The notes: a model not told the origin generated them from the sequence alone. A stretch of DNA of 64,000 bases from Limibacillus halophilus (GCF_014191775.1 NZ_JACHXA010000003.1:248001-312000); one strand, 5' to 3'; shown: positions 25,154-34,678, numbered from the stretch's first letter. A program made the numbers and translations.

Positions 25154-27241
25154 ATGACAAACAAACTCAACCTACGACCGGCGAGGGCTTTAGCCCTGGC
25201 GCTTGGTCTGACGGCATTGCTGAACGACGCTACCGCGGCCAATGCCGCGCCCTACGAGTTGACGATTGACCCCGTAACGGTAACCAGCGGAGGCGAGTCA
25301 CGTGCGGCCATTGGCTACAACGGCCAAATTCCAGGACCAACGCTTTACCTGAAGGAAGGTGACGAAGCCGTAATCGCCGTTACCAACAACCTCGATGAAA
25401 GCTCATCCGTCCACTGGCATGGCATCATCTTACCGTCCGATCAGGACGGCGTTCCAGGGATCAGCTTCCCGGGAATCGCGCCGGGTGAGACCTTCACTTA
25501 TCGCTTCCCGGTAAAACAGAGCGGCACCTACTGGTTTCATAGCCATTCGGGGCTTCAAGAGCAGGAGGGAGCCTACGGTTCAATCGTCATCGAACCGAAG
25601 ACTCCAGACCCCTTCCATTACGATCGGGACTATGTGGTCGTCCTTTCCGATCGTCATCCGGACAAGGCGACAACAATTCTCTCAAACTTGAAGAAGTCGG
25701 CCGATTACTACAACCGTCAGCAAAGAACCCTTCTGGACTTCTTGAAGGACAGCAGAGAGAAAGGCACCGCAGCCACGCTTGCGGATCGGCTTGCCTGGGG
25801 TGAGATGCGGATGACACCCACCGACATTGCCGACGTCCAGGGGTACGATCTCCTAATCAATGGCCAGACAGCGGAGCAGAACTGGACGGCTGATTTCAAC
25901 CCCGGGGAGCGTCTTCGTCTACGCCTCATCAATGCTTCGGCTATGACTTACTTCGATGTGCGTATACCCGGCCTCCAGATGACTGTCGTCCAGGCGGATG
26001 GCAACAATGTGGAGCCGGTAACGGTGGATGAACTCCGTATCGCAGTCGCTGAAACCTACGATGTGTTGGTCGAACCGAAAGAGGAAACAGCCTACAGCCT
26101 TCTTGCCGAATCCATGTCACGCAGCGGCATGACACGCGCGACACTCGCAGCCGGTGGTAGCAGCAGCAGCACTGTTCCGGAAGGTCGCGAACCGCCGCTC
26201 CTAACCATGGCGGACATGGGCATGAGTATAGACCACGGCGGCATGATGCAGCATGGGACGGCGCCCAAGAGTGACGACGGCGCCATGAAAATGGACCACG
26301 GCGGCATGATGCAGCATGGGATGGCGCCCAATAGCGACGACGGCGCCATGAAAATGAACCACGGCAGCATGATGCAGCATGGGATGGCGCCCAAAAGCGA
26401 CGGCGGCGCCATGAAAATGGACCACGGCGGCATGATGCAGCATGGGATGGCACCCAAAAGCGACGACGGCGCCATGAAAATGGACCACGGCGGCATGATG
26501 CAGCATGGGACGGCGCCCAAGAGTAACGGCGGCACCTTGAAAATGGATCACGGCAGCATGATGCAGCATGGGATGGCGCCCAAAAGCGACGACGGCGCCA
26601 TGAAAATGGATCACGGCGGCATGATGCAGCATGGGATGGCGCCCAAGAGTGACGGCAGCACCATGAAAATGGATCACGGCGGCATGATGAAGCATGGAGC
26701 GTTGCCGGAAGCCTCCGTCTCTGCTGAGGTCGATCCGTTCTATGCGCCCGGCAGTGGCCTGGTACCGACAACGTTTGTCGAAGGCGGAAGGTTCCTGTCC
26801 TATGCGGATTTAAAGGCTGTGACGCCGCTCTATGAAAAACGCGAGCCTGTCAGGGAGATCGAAATTAGATTGACCGGCAACATGGAGCGCTACTTCTGGT
26901 CCATGAACGGCGTCAAGTACTCCGACGCGGACCCCATCAGACTGCAGTACGGCGAGCGGGTCAGGTTCAAGTTCGTAAACGAAACGATGATGACGCATCC
27001 AATGCATCTGCACGGCATGTGGATGATACTTGATAGTGGTAAAGGCGCCCAGAACCCGGCAAAGCATACGATCAGCATTGCGCCGGGCACCACGGTCTAT
27101 GCAGAGACCGAGGTAGACGCCCCCGGACAATGGGCGTTTCACTGCCACCTGCTCTACCACATGGCCACCGGCATGTTTAACAAGGTCATCGTCGAAGGCG
27201 GGCCGCAAGCAGCGCTGCCTGGCGGGGAGGTAAAAGGATGA
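25154..27241 (+). CDS. copA: Multicopper oxidase, copper resistance protein A
   Basis: The 695-residue periplasmic enzyme oxidises Cu(I) and sequesters copper. A Sec-type signal peptide (about 1-31) replaces the Tat signal usual in CopA. Copper-centre motifs are HWHGI (about 92) and HSHSG in the N-terminal cupredoxin domain, and HPMHLHG, HCHLLYHMATGMF at the C-terminus. Residues about 359-516 are a Met/His tandem-repeat insert. The gene is coupled to copB by an ATGA overlap and driven by the CueR-type promoter through the copL-like gene. Confidence 0.94.
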   Translation: MTNKLNLRPARALALALGLTALLNDATAANAAPYELTIDPVTVTSGGESRAAIGYNGQIPGPTLYLKEGDEAVIAVTNNLDESSSVHWHGIILPSDQDGVPGISFPGIAPGETFTYRFPVKQSGTYWFHSHSGLQEQEGAYGSIVIEPKTPDPFHYDRDYVVVLSDRHPDKATTILSNLKKSADYYNRQQRTLLDFLKDSREKGTAATLADRLAWGEMRMTPTDIADVQGYDLLINGQTAEQNWTADFNPGERLRLRLINASAMTYFDVRIPGLQMTVVQADGNNVEPVTVDELRIAVAETYDVLVEPKEETAYSLLAESMSRSGMTRATLAAGGSSSSTVPEGREPPLLTMADMGMSIDHGGMMQHGTAPKSDDGAMKMDHGGMMQHGMAPNSDDGAMKMNHGSMMQHGMAPKSDGGAMKMDHGGMMQHGMAPKSDDGAMKMDHGGMMQHGTAPKSNGGTLKMDHGSMMQHGMAPKSDDGAMKMDHGGMMQHGMAPKSDGSTMKMDHGGMMKHGALPEASVSAEVDPFYAPGSGLVPTTFVEGGRFLSYADLKAVTPLYEKREPVREIEIRLTGNMERYFWSMNGVKYSDADPIRLQYGERVRFKFVNETMMTHPMHLHGMWMILDSGKGAQNPAKHTISIAPGTTVYAETEVDAPGQWAFHCHLLYHMATGMFNKVIVEGGPQAALPGGEVKG
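26228..26701 (+). repeat. Eight 63-bp tandem repeats encoding Met/His units in copA
   Basis: Seven full 63-base units and a final 33-base partial unit are in frame. Each full unit encodes 21 residues of the form MDHGGMMQHG followed by a short linker APKSDDGAMK. The units differ at only a few positions, indicating recent expansion. Each supplies three or four methionines and two histidines as soft copper ligands. Confidence 0.97.
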
Positions 27242-27963
27242 CCCGCTTCATGAACCAACTAAGGATACTGGCAATCACAGCCTTTATCCTGGGCATCCCA
27301 TCGATCGTTTGGGCCGCAGAAATGGATGCGGGAATTTTCACAGCCATCGATATCGAAGTCCTTGAGTATCGGGTTCAAGAGGGCAAGGACCTAGCCGTCT
27401 GGGAGGGAGAGTTCCGTGCAGGCGACGACGACAACAAGGCCGTCCTACGCAGCGAAGGCGAGTACATCGTTAATGGTGACCACGTTGACTCCGCGGAATT
27501 TCAACTGCTCTACCGTCGCCTCATCAGTGATTTTTACGATCTGCAAGCCGGTGCTCGTTTCGACTTGGAACCGAACCCGACCCGAGCCTACGCGGTGCTT
27601 GGGATTACCGGTTTGGCGCCGCAATGGATAGAACTGGAGGCAAACCTGTTCCTCAATGATAAAGGGGATTTGTCAGCCCGCGTCGAAGCCGACACCGACT
27701 TCCTGTTGACCCAGAGGTTGATCCTGCAACCCAAGGCCGAGATCAATTTTGCCTTTTCCGACGACGAGCCTACCGGGACCGGGACCGGCTTCACGACTCT
27801 GGAAACCGGTCTTCGACTGCGTTACGAGGTTTCCCGGGAGGTGGCGCCCTACATCGGCGTAAACTGGGAACGCAAGTTCGGAAATACCGAAGATTTAGCC
27901 CGGGAAGACGGCGAAGAGTACGACTCCTTTGCCATCGTCGCCGGCGTCAAACTGCTGTTCTGA
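27238..27963 (+). CDS. copB: Copper resistance protein B, outer-membrane barrel
   Basis: A 241-residue protein with a signal peptide (about 1-28) followed by alternating amphipathic beta strands that end in an aromatic residue (AIVAGVKLLF), typical of an outer membrane barrel. The segments SEFQLLYRRLIS-like, DLQAGARFDLEPNPTRAYAVLGITGLAP and YIGVNWERKFGNT match CopB (PF05275). The Met-rich N-terminal region of the Pseudomonas protein is absent; that role may have shifted to the CopA repeats. Confidence 0.92.
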   Translation: MTRFMNQLRILAITAFILGIPSIVWAAEMDAGIFTAIDIEVLEYRVQEGKDLAVWEGEFRAGDDDNKAVLRSEGEYIVNGDHVDSAEFQLLYRRLISDFYDLQAGARFDLEPNPTRAYAVLGITGLAPQWIELEANLFLNDKGDLSARVEADTDFLLTQRLILQPKAEINFAFSDDEPTGTGTGFTTLETGLRLRYEVSREVAPYIGVNWERKFGNTEDLAREDGEEYDSFAIVAGVKLLF

Positions 27964-27973
27964 GAAACCACGA

Positions 27974-27998
27974 CCGGGGCGGCTTAGCGCCGCCCCGG
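27974..27998. terminator. GC-rich hairpin between converging copB and metalloprotease genes
   Basis: CCGGGGCGGC (27974-27983) and GCCGCCCCGG (27989-27998) form a perfect ten-base-pair stem with a five-base loop. There is no T-run on either side, so it may act with Rho or as a 3'-end stabiliser for both converging transcripts. Confidence 0.5.
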
Positions 27999-28017
27999 AA
28001 ACGCTCATCGGGCTCTT

Positions 28018-28689
28018 TCACCATTTCGCGCAACGGCGCTGAACTTCGCGGTACTCGCGGGGTAAGTCGACCTTCTGCTGGGTCGTCGTCATGGATTCTT
28101 CCAAGCGCTTGAAAATCGGCATGACCAGGGCGCGCAGCTGGTTGAGGCTGTCCGCCTTGGCCGCATCGGCGTCTTTGGCATATCTAGGTTCGGTGGGGCG
28201 CGGCAGGTTCAGGGAACTAAGCGACTTGTGGAAACGATCCCTGTATTGGCGAATGTGCGTTTGGGCCACCTGCACGTGTTTTGCCTCGTGCTGCAGGATG
28301 GCCCGGTAGTTGCAACTTCTTTCAGAGTACTCCTTGGCCACATAGATGACGGGGGTCTCGTAGGCAACCGTCAGTACAACCCGGTTCAGCCAAAAACAAA
28401 TGCCCTCCCCTTGCGGGTAGTACTTGATCTGCTGTTCCAGCGTCAGCGTGACACCGTGCTGGTGCAGTCCCTGAATAGAACCGGAGAGATCGCCCGATAT
28501 AATGCCCAGGGCCGCACGGTCCTTGGAGTGATCGATCCTGGCTTTGGGAATTTCGGATTCGACCCTGATATCATATTGCTCACCCGGTATCGCTTTACAA
28601 GATGCCGCCTGCGCAGCGTCGGCGCTGAACAGCGCGGACACGCCCGCTGCGGCCACCAGGGTCAGCGACTTGATATATACGTTCCTCAT
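28018..28689 (-). CDS. Secreted HExxH protein, putative metalloprotease
   Basis: From the ATG at 28689 the protein has 223 residues, with a signal peptide ending near AAQA at about residue 28. The zinc-type motif HEAKH lies in RAILQHEAKHVQVAQ near 128-140, in a context similar to DUF922-type proteases. Cysteines at the N-terminus of the mature part, in the middle and at the C-terminus may form disulfides. An upstream in-frame extension to 28953 overlaps the PKHD gene and is not used. The substrate is unknown. Confidence 0.7.
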   Translation of the reverse strand: MRNVYIKSLTLVAAAGVSALFSADAAQAASCKAIPGEQYDIRVESEIPKARIDHSKDRAALGIISGDLSGSIQGLHQHGVTLTLEQQIKYYPQGEGICFWLNRVVLTVAYETPVIYVAKEYSERSCNYRAILQHEAKHVQVAQTHIRQYRDRFHKSLSSLNLPRPTEPRYAKDADAAKADSLNQLRALVMPIFKRLEESMTTTQQKVDLPREYREVQRRCAKW

Positions 28690-28762
28690 GTCCTGAATTG
28701 TGGCACTGGGGCTCTTCTGCTGCACCCGCAAAGTCTCCGACGGGTCGCAAAAGGCCACAGCT

Positions 28763-29443
28763 TCAGATCTCCGCCCATTGGCGGACCAAGTTGCCGTAGA
28801 CCTTCTCCAATCGAATCGCCTCCGGGTGCTCCTTTCCCTGCGGCGTGCTACGAATGAAGAAACTGATGGCCAGACCGATATCAAGGAGAGCCTGACGCTG
28901 TTCCGGCGACCGAACCAGTGACTGCAACCAAAGGATCGCGACCCGCCGCTCACCCCGTTGCACGGGATTGACCCTGTGCAGCACCGTCGTCGGATATAGC
29001 ACGATGGATCCCTTGGGAAGCTTCACGGTTTCCGGTCGAATATCGGTATTGAGCACCAGTTCGCCGCCGTCATAATCAGTCGGATCATTGAGGAAGATCG
29101 TTGCTGAAAGGTCCGCACGGAACCTCTCTGGCCCGCTCATCAGCGTGTTGTCACTGTGATCGTGGTAGAAGGCCCCCTCGCCATAAAGCGAAAACAAGAT
29201 GTTGCCTATGAACTTGGGTTGAGTGATCAACCTGATATCGTTGTTGCGCTCCAGGGCTGCCCGTACGATTTCGTCGAGGCCCTTGCGTTCCGGACTGGAA
29301 ACAGTCACTTCACGGTTGTTTTTTCGTTGGATGTTTGCCTTGCCAGCCGTCCTACCTCCGTCGGAGAGTGGCGCCTTCTCGATCCGGCGATTGATATCCG
29401 CCACTTCCTCGGCTGTAAGGATGTTGGGCAGGGTAAAGATCAT
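28763..29443 (-). CDS. piuC: PKHD-type Fe(II)/2-oxoglutarate hydroxylase
   Basis: 226 residues from the ATG at 29443, which has GGAAGGAAG upstream. The metal triad appears as HSD in YHDHSDNTLM (about 93-102) and the later His in LHRVNPV, with RRVAILW supplying the 2-oxoglutarate arginine. It matches PiuC/YbiX proteins, found near iron-uptake genes and of unknown substrate. It follows purB by 32 bases without an iron-transport neighbour. Confidence 0.9.
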   Translation of the reverse strand: MIFTLPNILTAEEVADINRRIEKAPLSDGGRTAGKANIQRKNNREVTVSSPERKGLDEIVRAALERNNDIRLITQPKFIGNILFSLYGEGAFYHDHSDNTLMSGPERFRADLSATIFLNDPTDYDGGELVLNTDIRPETVKLPKGSIVLYPTTVLHRVNPVQRGERRVAILWLQSLVRSPEQRQALLDIGLAISFFIRSTPQGKEHPEAIRLEKVYGNLVRQWAEI

Positions 29444-29475
29444 CAGGACTTCCTTCCATTGTCGCCTCCATGTGG

Positions 29476-30771
29476 TCACACACCAAAAATTCGCTGGAAA
29501 ATCACGTCCACATTCTTGGTGTGATACCCCATGTCGAAACAGGTCTCCAAGTCAGCTTCAGCGATATGCGCGATCACTTCCGCGTCAGTCTTCAGCTCTT
29601 CCAAGAAGTCCTTACCCTCGGTCCAGACTTTCATCGCATTGCGTTGGACGGCGCTGTAGGCCGCCTCTCGGCTCATTCCGGCTTGCGTCAGGCCTAATAG
29701 AACGCGCTGCGAATGGACTAAACCGCCCAGCATATCCAAGTTGCGCTTCATGTTGTCAGGATAGACAAGCAGCTTCTCAACGACGCCAGCCAAGCGGTTC
29801 AAAGCAAAATCCAGCGTGACCGTCGCATCAGGTCCGAACATGCGCTCAACCGACGAATGGGAAATATCGCGCTCGTGCCACAAGGTCACGTTCTCCAGCG
29901 CCGGAACCACGGCGGCTCGTACCACGCGGGCAAGACCCGTCAGGTTCTCCGTCAGGACCGGATTGCGCTTGTGGGGCATCGCCGAGGAGCCTTTCTGACC
30001 AGGCGAAAAATATTCCTCGGCCTCGTAGACTTCACTGCGCTGCAAGTGTCTGATTTCGGTCGCGAGATTCTCAAGGGAAGCGGCTACGACCCCCAAGGTC
30101 GCGAAAAAGTAGGCATGGCGGTCCCGTGGGATGACCTGCGTCGAGTGCGGTTCGATGGTCAACCCCATTTTCTCGGCAACATGCTGTTCGACCGAAGGGT
30201 CAATGTTGGCGAAGGTTCCAACCGCACCCGAAATCGCACAAGTGGCGATCTCATCACGGGCTCGGGCAAGGCGTTCGCGGTTACGGGCAAAGGCTGCATA
30301 ATGCCCGGCAAGCTTCAAACCGAACGTCGTGGGCTCGGCGTGGATACCGTGTGAACGCCCCAGACAGATCGTATCCTTGAATTCGAAGGCCCGCGTCTTC
30401 AAGGCTGCCAGGACCCGATCCAGGTCGGCCAGCAACAGGTCCGCCGCCTGTTTCAACTGAACGGCAAGACAGGTATCCAACACATCCGATGACGTCATGC
30501 CCTGATGCACAAAGCGGGCCTCGGGTCCCACGTGCTCGGCTAGGTTGGTGAGAAAGGCGATGACATCGTGTTTTGTCTCGCGCTCGATCTCGTCAATTCG
30601 CTCTATATCCCAAGCACCCCGCTCCCAAACCGCCTTTGCCGCCGCTTCGGGAATGACGCCCAACTTGGCCTGCGCATCGCAAGCATGGGCCTCGATTTCA
30701 AACCAAATGCGGAATTTGTTTTCCGGCTCCCAGATGCGTGTCATCTCGGGTCGGGAATAACGGGGGATCAT
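29476..30771 (-). CDS. purB: Adenylosuccinate lyase
   Basis: PurB splits fumarate from SAICAR and from adenylosuccinate in purine synthesis. From the ATG at 30771 (MIPRYSRPEM) it has 431 residues, as usual. The superfamily signature SSAMPHKRNP is at about 261-270, and TSSDVLDTCLAVQL with the catalytic histidine region GRSHGIHAEP is present. The frame extends upstream to 30915 without conservation. Confidence 0.95.
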   Translation of the reverse strand: MIPRYSRPEMTRIWEPENKFRIWFEIEAHACDAQAKLGVIPEAAAKAVWERGAWDIERIDEIERETKHDVIAFLTNLAEHVGPEARFVHQGMTSSDVLDTCLAVQLKQAADLLLADLDRVLAALKTRAFEFKDTICLGRSHGIHAEPTTFGLKLAGHYAAFARNRERLARARDEIATCAISGAVGTFANIDPSVEQHVAEKMGLTIEPHSTQVIPRDRHAYFFATLGVVAASLENLATEIRHLQRSEVYEAEEYFSPGQKGSSAMPHKRNPVLTENLTGLARVVRAAVVPALENVTLWHERDISHSSVERMFGPDATVTLDFALNRLAGVVEKLLVYPDNMKRNLDMLGGLVHSQRVLLGLTQAGMSREAAYSAVQRNAMKVWTEGKDFLEELKTDAEVIAHIAEADLETCFDMGYHTKNVDVIFQRIFGV

Positions 30772-30918
30772 GGGCGTCTCACTCCGGAAGCAGGGTTGGC
30801 GGGAATCACTGTGCCAAGAACAGTGCCGCCTAAAAAGCAAGGCAAGGCCCCCATGTGTCAAGCCCCGATCCGTGGCTGCGCGGCGCGACTTTGACCGCGC
30901 GCATAAACTTCGCACCAG

Positions 30919-31614
30919 TCAGAACAGGCCCAGGCTTTTGAGGCTGGTGTGGCCGCCCTTACCGATAATGAGGTGGTCGTGCACTTCGATCCCTAGCTTT
31001 CCCGCAGCCTCAACGATCTCACGGGTGATCGCGATATCCTGTTTGGAGGGGGTCGGGTCGCCGGAAGGGTGGTTATGAATCAAAATGATCGAGGATGCTC
31101 CCAGGTCAAGCGCCCGCTTGATGACTTCGCGAGGATAAACAGGCGTATGATCGACGGTGCCGCGCTGCTGCTCTTCGTCGCTGATCAGACGGTTCTTGCG
31201 GTCCAGGAACAGCAGGTGAAAGCGTTCAACCTTCTCCTCGGCCAACATGATGCGCGCGTAGTTCAGCACCTTGTTCCAGGACGACAGCACCGGGCGCTCG
31301 CGAATCTCCTCCCGCGCCAGACGCAAGGCTGCTTCCTGTACGATCTTGAGGGCAACCACCGATGCCTCGCCGAGACCGGGAAGGCGCGCCAAGTCCTCGG
31401 CCGGTGCCGACAGCAGCGCCGACAGCGAGCCGAAGCGGCGCAGCAGGTCCTTGGCCAACGGCTTGACGTCACCGCGCGGCCGTGCGCCGAACAGCAACAA
31501 TTCAATGACTTCATAGTCCGACAGCGCGCTGCCGCCACGTAGCAAAAAGCGCTCCCGCAGTCGCTGGCGATGTCCGAAATAGTGAGGCGGCTCTCTTAGT
31601 TCTTTTTCTGCCAC
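30919..31614 (-). CDS. radC: RadC-family JAB/MPN protein
   Basis: 231 residues starting at a GTG. The N-terminal half has a helix-hairpin-helix (LARLPGLGEASVVALK) and the C-terminal half the JAMM zinc motif with HNHPSGDPTPSKQD. RadC was named for DNA repair but its true activity is unclear. It is the last gene of sfsA-map-radC, an order widely kept in alphaproteobacteria. Confidence 0.94.
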   Translation of the reverse strand: MAEKELREPPHYFGHRQRLRERFLLRGGSALSDYEVIELLLFGARPRGDVKPLAKDLLRRFGSLSALLSAPAEDLARLPGLGEASVVALKIVQEAALRLAREEIRERPVLSSWNKVLNYARIMLAEEKVERFHLLFLDRKNRLISDEEQQRGTVDHTPVYPREVIKRALDLGASSIILIHNHPSGDPTPSKQDIAITREIVEAAGKLGIEVHDHLIIGKGGHTSLKSLGLF

Positions 31615-31646
31615 CGCCGCAGACCCCCCTGGTGCAAAAGCTCCCC

Positions 31647-32471
31647 CTATCCGTATGGCGGCTTATGCCACCCTTTCGGCGAAAGCGTGAAAATCTCGAA
31701 TCCGTCCGCCGTTACGCCGATGGAATGTTCAAATTGAGCGGACAGCTTGCGGTCGCGCGTCACCGCCGTCCAGCCGTCATCCAGCACTTTTACGTCATAG
31801 CGTCCGGCGTTGATCATCGGCTCGATGGTGAAAAACATGCCTTCGGTCAAAGACATCCCCTGGCCTCGGCGTCCGTAGTGAAGAACCGAGGGCGCAGTGT
31901 GAAACACTCTTCCCAGGCCATGGCCGCAGAAATCGCGCACGACCGAGAAGCGGTTTGCCTCGGCATAGCTTTGAATCGCATGGCCAATGTCGCCGAGAGT
32001 TGCCCCCGGTCGCACAACTTCTATGCCTTTCATCATGCAGTCGTAGGTGACATCGATCAGCTTGCGGGCTTTGACGCTGGGTTTGCCAACAAAGAACATG
32101 CGGCTGGTATCGCCGTACCAGCCGTCCAGGATCACGGTGACGTCGATGTTGAGGACATCGCCGTCCAGCAGCACTTTCCGGTCGCTAGGGATACCGTGGC
32201 AAACGACATGATTGACCGAGGTGCAGATCGATTTGGGAAACCCCTTGTAGTTTAGGGGGGCGGGGACGGCGTTATGCGCAACGATAAAATCATGGCACAG
32301 CCGATCCAGATCTTCGGTCGTCACACCGGGACCAACATGCGGTGTAATAAAATCCAGCGTTTCCGCCGCCAAAAGGCCCGCCGCCCGCATGCCCGCATAC
32401 CCAGCCTCGCCGTAGAGGGACACCCGCCCCTCCGGCGTGGTTAATTCCTTGATCATCGCGCTTTCGTTCAT
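31647..32471 (-). CDS. map: Methionine aminopeptidase, type I
   Basis: It removes the initiator methionine from new proteins. About 274 residues from the ATG at 32471. Metal-binding residues are visible in VNHVVCHGIP, DGDVLNIDVTVILDGWYGDTSRMF, the histidine in FCGHGLGRVFH, and the glutamates in FTIEPMIN and the C-terminal QFEHSIGVT. Position between sfsA and radC is conserved. Confidence 0.95.
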   Translation of the reverse strand: MNESAMIKELTTPEGRVSLYGEAGYAGMRAAGLLAAETLDFITPHVGPGVTTEDLDRLCHDFIVAHNAVPAPLNYKGFPKSICTSVNHVVCHGIPSDRKVLLDGDVLNIDVTVILDGWYGDTSRMFFVGKPSVKARKLIDVTYDCMMKGIEVVRPGATLGDIGHAIQSYAEANRFSVVRDFCGHGLGRVFHTAPSVLHYGRRGQGMSLTEGMFFTIEPMINAGRYDVKVLDDGWTAVTRDRKLSAQFEHSIGVTADGFEIFTLSPKGWHKPPYG

Positions 32472-32548
32472 CCGCAAGCCGTTCCGTTCCTTGAAATCCT
32501 AAAACCCACCTAGCCGGCCCGCGTTCAACAAGGACGCGGATGCGCTTC

Positions 32549-33250
32549 TTAGATATGTACCCGCAAGCCGTGATCCAGGACGATTTTTTCCTGATCCAGT
32601 TTACAGCAATAGGCGAAGGCTTCCACACCGCTCCGTCGGGCCATCCGAAAAGCCTCCGCATAGGCTGGATCTATGTCCTCTGCCAGTCCCACAAGACTGC
32701 AATCGCTTCGCTGTACCAAAAACAACATCACCGCGCGATACCCGTTCTGCGCCATTGACGCCAAAGCCTCTAAATGCTTGCGTCCGCGCACCGTCACGGC
32801 ATCGGGAAACTCCGCTCGTTCCTTGGCGCGACACAGTGTGACGGATTTGACCTCCAAATAGCAGTCGGCAAAGCCTTCCCCCTGCAGAAGAAAGTCAATG
32901 CGGCTATTGTCGGCATAACGCACCTCAGCCTGATGCGACCGGTAGCCCTTTAGTTCCGTAATCGCACCTTGGACAAGCGCTTCTCCGACGATTCGGTTGG
33001 CGTGGCCAGTGTTGATTCCTACCAAACCGCTGGGCAACTCTGTCATCTCCCAACTCAGGGGAAGTTTGCGTTTTGGGTTGCTTGACCGTGAAAGCCAGAC
33101 CCGCGCGCCCGGGTCGGCCAACCCGGTCATTGCGCCGGGATTTGCGCAGTGCACGGTCGTTTCGCTACCATCGGGCAAAATAACATCTGCGAGAAATCGC
33201 TTGTAGCGCTTTACCAGGGTAGCGGGTATCAGGGGCTGCGACAGGTTCAT
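32549..33250 (-). CDS. sfsA: SfsA family DNA-binding/nuclease-like protein
   Basis: 233 residues from the ATG at 33250. It has the SfsA layout: an N-terminal OB-like part with KRYKRFLADVILPDG and HCANPGAMTGL, and a C-terminal restriction-endonuclease-like core with SRIDFLLQGEG and CYLEVKSVTL. SfsA was described as a sugar fermentation stimulator, but a nuclease function is suggested by the fold. It heads the sfsA-map-radC group. Confidence 0.94.
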   Translation of the reverse strand: MNLSQPLIPATLVKRYKRFLADVILPDGSETTVHCANPGAMTGLADPGARVWLSRSSNPKRKLPLSWEMTELPSGLVGINTGHANRIVGEALVQGAITELKGYRSHQAEVRYADNSRIDFLLQGEGFADCYLEVKSVTLCRAKERAEFPDAVTVRGRKHLEALASMAQNGYRAVMLFLVQRSDCSLVGLAEDIDPAYAEAFRMARRSGVEAFAYCCKLDQEKIVLDHGLRVHI

Positions 33251-33391
33251 GACGCGGGCAGCTTGCGCGAACGAGGTTGCCTTCCGCAAGAACCTTCGGT
33301 TTCACGCGCTCTTGTTTCGCTGCGGTCTTGAAAGATTCGTTAAAGAGGAACAGGTTAGTCTAATAAGCTTATTGGTTGTCTGGAGCGTTAT

Positions 33392-33811
33392 ATGCAGTCG
33401 GTTTCAACGTCTATTTGTTTCAGCGTCATGGCCTTGCTGCTGCTGGCTGCCTGCGCGGACAGCCCCCGCCAGGAAGAAGCGACTCCGGCCGGGACCACCG
33501 CGCCCGACACCACCGAAAGCACTGACACGACCAAGAACGCCGCCACCGGGTCTGAACCCTTGGTCATTACTCCCGAGCCTCAGGACGCAAAGCGTCAGCA
33601 GGCTATTGAGTCCTGCTACCTCTACGCCGACGCGCAGGTACGCTCGTCCCAACGGATCGATCAGGATATCAATCAGCGCAACAGCACCATGGGTTTTGGC
33701 GGCGGCTATCAGTCCTTCAAAGATCAAGTCGACCCATACGCCTACAAGCAACAGCGCCAGTCTCTGTTCCAAAGCTGCATGAATTCTCAAGGCTACGGCA
33801 AGTCCGAGTAG
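33392..33811 (+). CDS. Small lipoprotein of unknown function
   Basis: 139 residues with a lipoprotein signal peptide; the lipobox is LLAAC with the acylated Cys at residue 21. A Thr/Ser/Pro-rich linker (about 25-60) leads to a small domain with two cysteines (IESCYLYADAQV and LFQSCMNSQGY) and a polar C-terminus. The CMxxxGY ending recurs in many small lipoproteins of proteobacteria. Function is unknown. Confidence 0.8.
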   Translation: MQSVSTSICFSVMALLLLAACADSPRQEEATPAGTTAPDTTESTDTTKNAATGSEPLVITPEPQDAKRQQAIESCYLYADAQVRSSQRIDQDINQRNSTMGFGGGYQSFKDQVDPYAYKQQRQSLFQSCMNSQGYGKSE

Positions 33812-33855
33812 TCTGAACGAGTATGGGTTCGCTCATCCGGGATTGGTAAAACAAC

Positions 33856-34611
33856 ATGACGAGAGACGAGGACGTAAAGGCCGCGTTGCTGATCATCGGC
33901 AATGAAATCCTGTCGGGGCGGACCAAGGATGCCAACCTCTCTTACATCGGCGAGCGCTTGAACACGCTGGGTATTCGTTTGGCCGAAGTCCGTGTTGTGG
34001 CGGACGACGAGGTGGATATTGTCGAGGCATTGAATGCGCTGCGCGCGCGGTACAGCTATGTCTTTACGACCGGCGGTATCGGGCCGACGCATGACGACAT
34101 AACGGCCGGATGCATCGCAAAGGCCTTTGGATTGCCGCTGATCGAGAACCCGCAGGCCCGCGCGCTTTTAGAAGCACACTACGAACCGGGGCAGCTCAAT
34201 GCCGCGCGCCTGCGTATGGCGCGAACCCCGGAAGGGGCGGAACTCATAGAGAACCCCGTCAGCACCGCGCCGGGCTTCAGAGTTGAAAACGTTTATGTGA
34301 TGGCCGGCGTTCCCCGCATCATGCAAGCCATGTTCGAGAGCGTCGCACCCACACTGGTAGGCGGCAAACCATTGCTGTCTCGCACCGTCGTCTGCGACCT
34401 CCCCGAAGGTCGCGTCGCCGAGGGGCTCGCAAGAATCCAAAGCCATTTCCCGGAAGTGCAGATTGGCAGCTATCCGTCATTCCGTGCGGGCAACTATGGC
34501 ACCAATTTGGTCTTGCGGGACACCGACGACGAGCGGCTCTCCGCCGCCGCAGCCGAGGTTTTCAAACTCGTCGCCGACCTCGGTGGCAATCCAATGAACG
34601 ATCCGCACTGA
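33856..34611 (+). CDS. CinA-type molybdopterin-binding domain protein
   Basis: 251 residues formed by the MoaB/Mog-like domain of CinA: IIGNEILSGRTKDAN at the start, and TTGGIGPTHDDITAGCIAKAFG. The C-terminal nicotinamide-nucleotide amidase domain of full CinA is absent, as in many alphaproteobacteria. Related proteins hydrolyse nucleotides such as ADP-ribose. The gene ends before a strong bidirectional terminator. Confidence 0.9.
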   Translation: MTRDEDVKAALLIIGNEILSGRTKDANLSYIGERLNTLGIRLAEVRVVADDEVDIVEALNALRARYSYVFTTGGIGPTHDDITAGCIAKAFGLPLIENPQARALLEAHYEPGQLNAARLRMARTPEGAELIENPVSTAPGFRVENVYVMAGVPRIMQAMFESVAPTLVGGKPLLSRTVVCDLPEGRVAEGLARIQSHFPEVQIGSYPSFRAGNYGTNLVLRDTDDERLSAAAAEVFKLVADLGGNPMNDPH

Positions 34612-34642
34612 CGAAGTCGCTGGATTTGTTGATTCAGAAAAG

Positions 34643-34678
34643 AAAAGCGCCGCCTGAAGGACGACAGACGGCGCTTTT
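34643..34678. terminator. Bidirectional intrinsic terminator
   Basis: AAAAGCGCCG (34643-34652) pairs perfectly with CGGCGCTTTT (34669-34678), with a T-run to 34680 on plus and the A-run giving a U-tract on minus. It ends the CinA-type gene on plus and the DUF1476 gene on minus. Confidence 0.9.

Noticed and set aside
26228-26701. Possible CRISPR array
   Set aside because: Repeats are contiguous, in frame and without variable spacers; they code for the Met/His units of CopA.
25941-26771. Minus-strand frames of 276, 164 and 147 residues with repeated blocks
   Set aside because: They are shadows of the CopA tandem repeats; the periodicity comes from the 63-base units.
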